A DNA stretch of 32,518 bases, from IMG/VR virus record IMGVR_UViG_3300042564_000805, positions 1-32,518 of that record, one strand, 5' to 3'. Under the pieces are notes generated by a model. It was given only the letters and a program-made list of their open reading frames with translations, made no database searches and was not told the DNA's origin. The translations under genes were made by a program, and so were the position numbers. Below are positions 28,441 to 32,518 of this stretch, one piece after another. Position 1 is the stretch's first letter. Each line of letters begins with the position of its first letter. Origin of the DNA: a virus.

Positions 28441-30735
28441 ATGATGGAAAAAGATGTACCAAAGAATATGGACTTCCCAAGTCATTTAATCGAGACCGAG
28501 AAGAAAGACAAGAACTGGATTTCACAATACATTAAAGCTGCATGGCGAGACTTTGGAACCTATTACCCTAATCAATTATACAATGGTCGCGAAAACTATC
28601 ACGAAATCAAGCTTTATATGCTTGGTAAACAGTCTGTTAGCAGATATAAGAAGTTGGTTAACCCATCGTCCACTGCTAATGAAGACCAATCGACGTCTAA
28701 CATAAGCTGGGACATTCTTCCTATTATCCCTAAGTTCCGTCGTATTGCTCTTGCTACATTAATGAAGTCTGACTTCAATATTTCTGTAGATGCAATTGAC
28801 CCTATCGCACAAGATGATAAGAATAAATTCTACGCAGATAATGCGGCTAAGCTAATCCTTAAAGAAGAATTTGAAAAGCAAGGTGTTGACCCAGCGTTGA
28901 TTCCTGAAGCAGATATAGATGCAGCTAATCTTCAAGAGCTTGATATGTATATGAATTACTCATATAAGCATAGAATGGCTATTGAAATGGAGCAAGCTAT
29001 TGACCTTGTGTTAAATATGAATAGCTTTCCACAAGAACGTGCTCAAGCTATAGAAGACCTACACGACTTTGGTATTGCTGGATACAGAGAATATTTTGAC
29101 GCTGCTGGAAATATTAAACTTCGTCGCGTGAATCCTTCTAATATGGTTATGTCTTATACGACTAATCCATCATTTAAGGACGTTCAGTATATGGGCGAGG
29201 TGGTAGAGATGACAATCTCTGACTTAAAAGAACTAGCTGGCGACCAGATTACTGCTGAGCAGTATGAAATGATTGCAACTAAGTACACTAACAAGATGGG
29301 TAATCCAACGTTAGTTAAGAACACTGGTTTTAATCAAACTCGTAACTACGATGGTTTCCGTATTTCAGTATTAGATATTGAGTTCTACTCAGTTAATAGC
29401 TTAATCTTAGAAGAGCGTGTTAACTCAAAAGGCAACATTGTTGTGGGTCGCGCTTCCAAGGTTAAGGGAAATCGCAAAGATAAGAAATATTCTAAGACAG
29501 ACTATAAGGTAGTTTACCAAGGTAAGTGGATTGTTGACAGCGATGTATTCTTTGACTGCAAGTTAGCTACAAATATGAAGCGCGCTAAGTCAGATTTGAC
29601 TAATACGTCTTTATCTTACCACGTTGTAGCGCCTAACATCTATCAGATGGTTACTTACTCGTTAGGTAGTCAAATGAAAGCTATTGCTGACCAGATTCAG
29701 TTAGCGTGGTACAAGCTACAGAATGTGATGCTACGCGCACGTCCTCGTGGTATTATGATTGAAATTGGCGCGTTAGAAAGTGTGCCTATTGGTAAGGGTG
29801 GTAAAGCGCTTAAGCCAATGGAAATCATTGACCTATACAACCAGACAGGTAACTTAGTTTACCGTAGATTGTCTGACGAAGGTAACGCTAGTAATTATAA
29901 GCCTATTGAAGAGCTTGACAACGGTATTGGTAATGAAGCGGTACAATACTTCAACATTATTACTAATAATATCCAGTTACTTCGCGACATTTTAGGATTT
30001 AATGAGATTACTGACGGTTCAACACCTGACCCGCGTACATTAAATGGTGTGGCGAAGTACGCGTCTGAATCTACTAACAACTCTTTAGACTTTATTAAAC
30101 GTGCTGAAAGAGAGTTACTAGAGAAGTTATGTTATAGCTTAACACTTCGTATTCAAGATTCTGTAGAGAATGGTGGTATTGAAGGATATATCCGTGCACT
30201 AGGTAGTTCATCAGTTCAATTCTTTAAATTAGACCCTAACACAAGTGCACACGAGTGCGGATTGGTTGTTTCTCAGAAACCAACGGAGTTCGAGAAAGAA
30301 AAACTTGCACAAAGGGTAAACTTAGCAATCCAATCTGGACAAATCACTTTAGCAGACGCTATTATGCTAGAGAACCTTGAGAATATGAAGTATGCAGAGG
30401 TAATGCTTGCATACAAGATTAAGCAGAACGAGGAAGATAAGCAGAAGAAAGCAGTTGAGATGCAGCAGATGAATGGACAAATTCAAATGCAATCAGCTCA
30501 AGCAGCAGAACAAGCTAAACAACAGACTATTCAAGTACAAACTGCAGCCGAGTTGCAGGTAATGGAAAGAAAAGCGCAGCTAGATGCCCAAATATTAGCA
30601 ATGAAGTTGCAGAATGAGGCAATGATTGAGCAAGGTAAACTTGAGGGCAAGATTAATACGGCTAAGATAGAAGCAGACAGCCGAGAGTACATTGCCCAGA
30701 TTAAGAAGAGCGAAAAACCAGTTGGAAATAAATAG
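28441..30735 (+). CDS. Portal protein
   Basis: 764 residues, in the size range of large podovirus-type portals. It follows TerL directly. The N-terminal two thirds are mixed alpha/beta with conserved-looking blocks (SNISWDILPIIPKFRRIALA, RRVNPSNMVMSYTTNP, RPRGIMIEIGAL, DEGNASNYKPIEEL, GFNEITDGSTPDPRTLNGVA). The C-terminal 120 residues are a Gln/Lys/Ala-rich coiled coil (EMQQMNGQIQMQSAQAAEQA), like the long helical barrel of P22-type portals. It forms the dodecameric ring for packaging and ejection. Identity rests on position, size and these features. Confidence 0.88.
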   Translation: MMEKDVPKNMDFPSHLIETEKKDKNWISQYIKAAWRDFGTYYPNQLYNGRENYHEIKLYMLGKQSVSRYKKLVNPSSTANEDQSTSNISWDILPIIPKFRRIALATLMKSDFNISVDAIDPIAQDDKNKFYADNAAKLILKEEFEKQGVDPALIPEADIDAANLQELDMYMNYSYKHRMAIEMEQAIDLVLNMNSFPQERAQAIEDLHDFGIAGYREYFDAAGNIKLRRVNPSNMVMSYTTNPSFKDVQYMGEVVEMTISDLKELAGDQITAEQYEMIATKYTNKMGNPTLVKNTGFNQTRNYDGFRISVLDIEFYSVNSLILEERVNSKGNIVVGRASKVKGNRKDKKYSKTDYKVVYQGKWIVDSDVFFDCKLATNMKRAKSDLTNTSLSYHVVAPNIYQMVTYSLGSQMKAIADQIQLAWYKLQNVMLRARPRGIMIEIGALESVPIGKGGKALKPMEIIDLYNQTGNLVYRRLSDEGNASNYKPIEELDNGIGNEAVQYFNIITNNIQLLRDILGFNEITDGSTPDPRTLNGVAKYASESTNNSLDFIKRAERELLEKLCYSLTLRIQDSVENGGIEGYIRALGSSSVQFFKLDPNTSAHECGLVVSQKPTEFEKEKLAQRVNLAIQSGQITLADAIMLENLENMKYAEVMLAYKIKQNEEDKQKKAVEMQQMNGQIQMQSAQAAEQAKQQTIQVQTAAELQVMERKAQLDAQILAMKLQNEAMIEQGKLEGKINTAKIEADSREYIAQIKKSEKPVGNK

Positions 30736-30753
30736 GAATAGTTTATACATTTG
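30722..30753 (+). promoter_or_regulatory. Promoter for scaffold and capsid genes
   Basis: TTG (30722-30724), 21 bases, TACATTTG (30746-30753), a full consensus match in the portal/scaffold gap, followed by AACCAAACAATAAAATAAT before the ATG. It would allow extra expression of the scaffold and capsid genes. Confidence 0.7.
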
Positions 30754-30775
30754 CATAACCAAACAATAAAATAAT

Positions 30776-31846
30776 ATGGCAGAGCCAATTAACCTAGACG
30801 ATTTATTGTCTAAAAACGAACCAATTGAAACAACAGAAGAAACTACAGAGACTTCCGAAGAAACTAGTAGCGCAGATGATGCTACTGAAGTTGAAGGAGT
30901 TGATGTTTCTAATGAAGATAATGAGCCTCAAAACGTTGAGGATTCAGTAGATAGTACTACGCAAGAGGAAAGTACCGAAGGATACGCAGAAGAAACTGTA
31001 GTTCAAGAACCTGATACGACTCAGGATGACACAGAATCTGCTCCAGAAGAACAACCAAAAGCGCAGTATCAGTTTAAAGACCCGTTCATTGAGAAGGCAG
31101 TACAGTACTACGAGACGTATGGTACACTGCAGCCTTTTTTAAGAGCAACCGAAGTCGATTACGCAGAGATGACTGACCTAGAGGTGCTTAAAGTTAAGTT
31201 CGACACAGAGAACGCTGACTTAAGTCCAAAGGCAAGACAGAAACTGTTTGACAAGGAGCTTGAACGATATGATTTAGATGCGTATGATGAGGAAGACAAG
31301 GAAGTAGGAGAAGCTTTATTAAGGCGAGATGCACAAAAGCTACGAAAGACTTTTATGGAAGAGCAACAGCAATTCCTAAGTAATGTTCAATCACCACAAG
31401 CGTCGACAGGTCCTTCGCAAGAAGAGCTTGCTGCTCAACAAGAACAGAGCAGAAAAATTATCAGTGAAGGAGTGTCAGGAGTAGTTAAAGACAACATCAT
31501 TAAAATAGGTGCTAACGGAGAAGGTATTAACTACCAGATTCAAGACACAAATGCTGTAGTTGACTACGCAATGGACTCAAACAAGTTTCTTTCCATCTTT
31601 GCAAAAGACGGAAGTGTTGATTGGGATAAGTGGACAAAAACAGTTGCATTCGCACAGAATCCAACTCAATTTATAAGCGAGTTAATTAAACACGGAAAGT
31701 CTTTAGGACGCAAGGCGATGGAGTCTGAACTAAAGAATGTTGTACCTCCGACGATTAACAAAACGGTTGTTGAGTCTAACAGTATTGAAAGACCATCAGA
31801 TGACCCAATTGGATTCTTACAAGGTATGACTATTACTAAAAAATAG
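30776..31846 (+). CDS. Scaffold-like head protein
   Basis: 356 residues. Residues about 15-90 are a very acidic Glu/Thr/Asp-rich disordered segment; then a helical middle (FKDPFIEKAVQYYETYGTLQ, LRRDAQKLRKTFMEEQQQFL) and a C-terminal half ending SIERPSDDPIGFLQGMTITK. Acidic, helical proteins between portal and major capsid genes are usually scaffolds. Whether it has a protease or capsid-binding helix at the end cannot be told. It has its own promoter and CAAACAA leader, 27 bases before the capsid start. Confidence 0.7.
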   Translation: MAEPINLDDLLSKNEPIETTEETTETSEETSSADDATEVEGVDVSNEDNEPQNVEDSVDSTTQEESTEGYAEETVVQEPDTTQDDTESAPEEQPKAQYQFKDPFIEKAVQYYETYGTLQPFLRATEVDYAEMTDLEVLKVKFDTENADLSPKARQKLFDKELERYDLDAYDEEDKEVGEALLRRDAQKLRKTFMEEQQQFLSNVQSPQASTGPSQEELAAQQEQSRKIISEGVSGVVKDNIIKIGANGEGINYQIQDTNAVVDYAMDSNKFLSIFAKDGSVDWDKWTKTVAFAQNPTQFISELIKHGKSLGRKAMESELKNVVPPTINKTVVESNSIERPSDDPIGFLQGMTITKK

Positions 31847-31872
31847 TGTTTAACAATTAAATTATTTAAAAC

Positions 31873-32518
31873 ATGGCTATCGCAGCAGGTAACATCGACA
31901 GAACATTCTTGTCGACTGTTTCATTCACAAACACGTTAGAGCAACGTGAAATTTTAAAGGACGTACTTGACATCTATGATGAAGAGGCGTCTATGTTGGA
32001 CGTATTAGATTGGACAGGTAAGTCAAAGGCTTCTGCTCAAACTGAATACTTCACTGTACAAAACAACTTCTTGTATGCTACTGCTACAGTTAAGACTCCA
32101 GGTACATCTGCGGGTTCAGCTGGTGCTGCTGTAGATATCACTTGCGTTGGCGCAACTTCTGTTAAGCCATTAGTAGGTGAATTGATTTTGTTCGCTAACG
32201 GTATCGTTGGTTATGTATCAGCTATTTCTTCTGCTACAGACTTCGTTCTTACTGTTAAGCCAGTTAACTCTGCAGATGCAATTCCTGCTGCTACAACTGG
32301 TTCTAAGTTATCATTTATGTCTAACGCATACGCGGAAGGAACTGGTTCTAACCAAATGCGTAAGTCTGACTTGATTAAGCGTTCTAACAAGTTACAGATT
32401 TTCAAAACTAAAACTTCTATCACAGATATCGCTTACGGTTCTAAGATTGAGGTTGAGTTCAAAGGAAAGCCTTACTACTTCTTAAAGCAACAGCACGATG
32501 CATATTTGAAGCACCGTA
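31873..32518 (+). CDS. Major capsid protein (3' end outside window)
   Basis: 215 residues visible, starting MAIAAGNIDRTFLSTVSFTN, then LEQREILKDVLDIYDEEASM. Position directly after portal and scaffold, an Ala/Thr/Gly-rich beta insertion (about 80-145) and a return to the FxTxTSITDIAYGSKIEVEF type of core are what an HK97-fold capsid protein shows. The Bacteroidota start context (TTATTTAAAACATGG) has no Shine-Dalgarno. The frame is open to the window edge. Confidence 0.85.
   Translation, partial: MAIAAGNIDRTFLSTVSFTNTLEQREILKDVLDIYDEEASMLDVLDWTGKSKASAQTEYFTVQNNFLYATATVKTPGTSAGSAGAAVDITCVGATSVKPLVGELILFANGIVGYVSAISSATDFVLTVKPVNSADAIPAATTGSKLSFMSNAYAEGTGSNQMRKSDLIKRSNKLQIFKTKTSITDIAYGSKIEVEFKGKPYYFLKQQHDAYLKHR

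Noticed and set aside
1-32518. Prophage or integrated element with attachment sites
   Set aside because: No integrase, excisionase or att-like direct repeat was seen, and there are no host genes at either edge. The tRNA-like element is internal and unlike an attachment-site tRNA.

Overview
This window is most simply read as part of a tailed double-stranded DNA phage of a Bacteroidota host. The DNA is AT-rich and almost wholly coding. Genes are short and overlap by a few bases. Shine-Dalgarno sites are mostly absent. The clearest promoters follow the Bacteroidota pattern TTG-N18..21-TAnnTTTG. I see no integrase, ribosomal or housekeeping gene, so nothing here points to lysogeny or to host DNA. 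The large portal next to a terminase and the big virion protein with a peptidase-like domain fit a podovirus-like particle, but no tail gene in the window settles this.

Layout. (1) 1-5679, rightward: the end of a late module, with a giant virion protein carrying an NlpC/P60-like domain (cut by the window edge), a Dps-like protein, several small very basic proteins and an HNH endonuclease. (2) 5680-11221, leftward: nucleic-acid genes (a PD-(D/E)XK-like protein, a RusA-like resolvase, a GIY-YIG homing endonuclease, a small HTH protein, an SSB), with an internal terminator and promoter, then four genes preceded by a structured RNA segment containing a tRNA-like element. (3) 11222-19294, leftward: about twenty small unknown genes, then the replication core of RecB-type nuclease, DnaB helicase and HTH initiator, behind a hairpin-rich leader. 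(4) 19428-24361, leftward: a dense run of about twenty very small genes served by two promoters that share the same upstream repeat, probably early host-takeover genes. (5) 24362-24967: a divergent control region. (6) 24968-32518, rightward: a tandem GroES-like protein, an iteron and AT-rich origin-like segment, a possible small terminase, the large terminase, portal, scaffold-like protein and the start of the major capsid protein.

The most striking feature is a pair of matching iteron arrays. One lies inside the initiator gene (as in the lambda O gene) and the other is about 6.9 kb away, upstream of the terminase genes. A 39-bp stretch matches at 36 positions, and each array is followed by AT-rich DNA. 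Also notable are a 29-bp direct-repeat element placed identically upstream of two early promoters, a tRNA-like gene with extra sequence in the D loop and anticodon loop, and a leader with a terminator-like hairpin that ends just before the first replication-operon gene.

All functions are read from sequence motifs only; no database search was run. Most small genes are honest unknowns.
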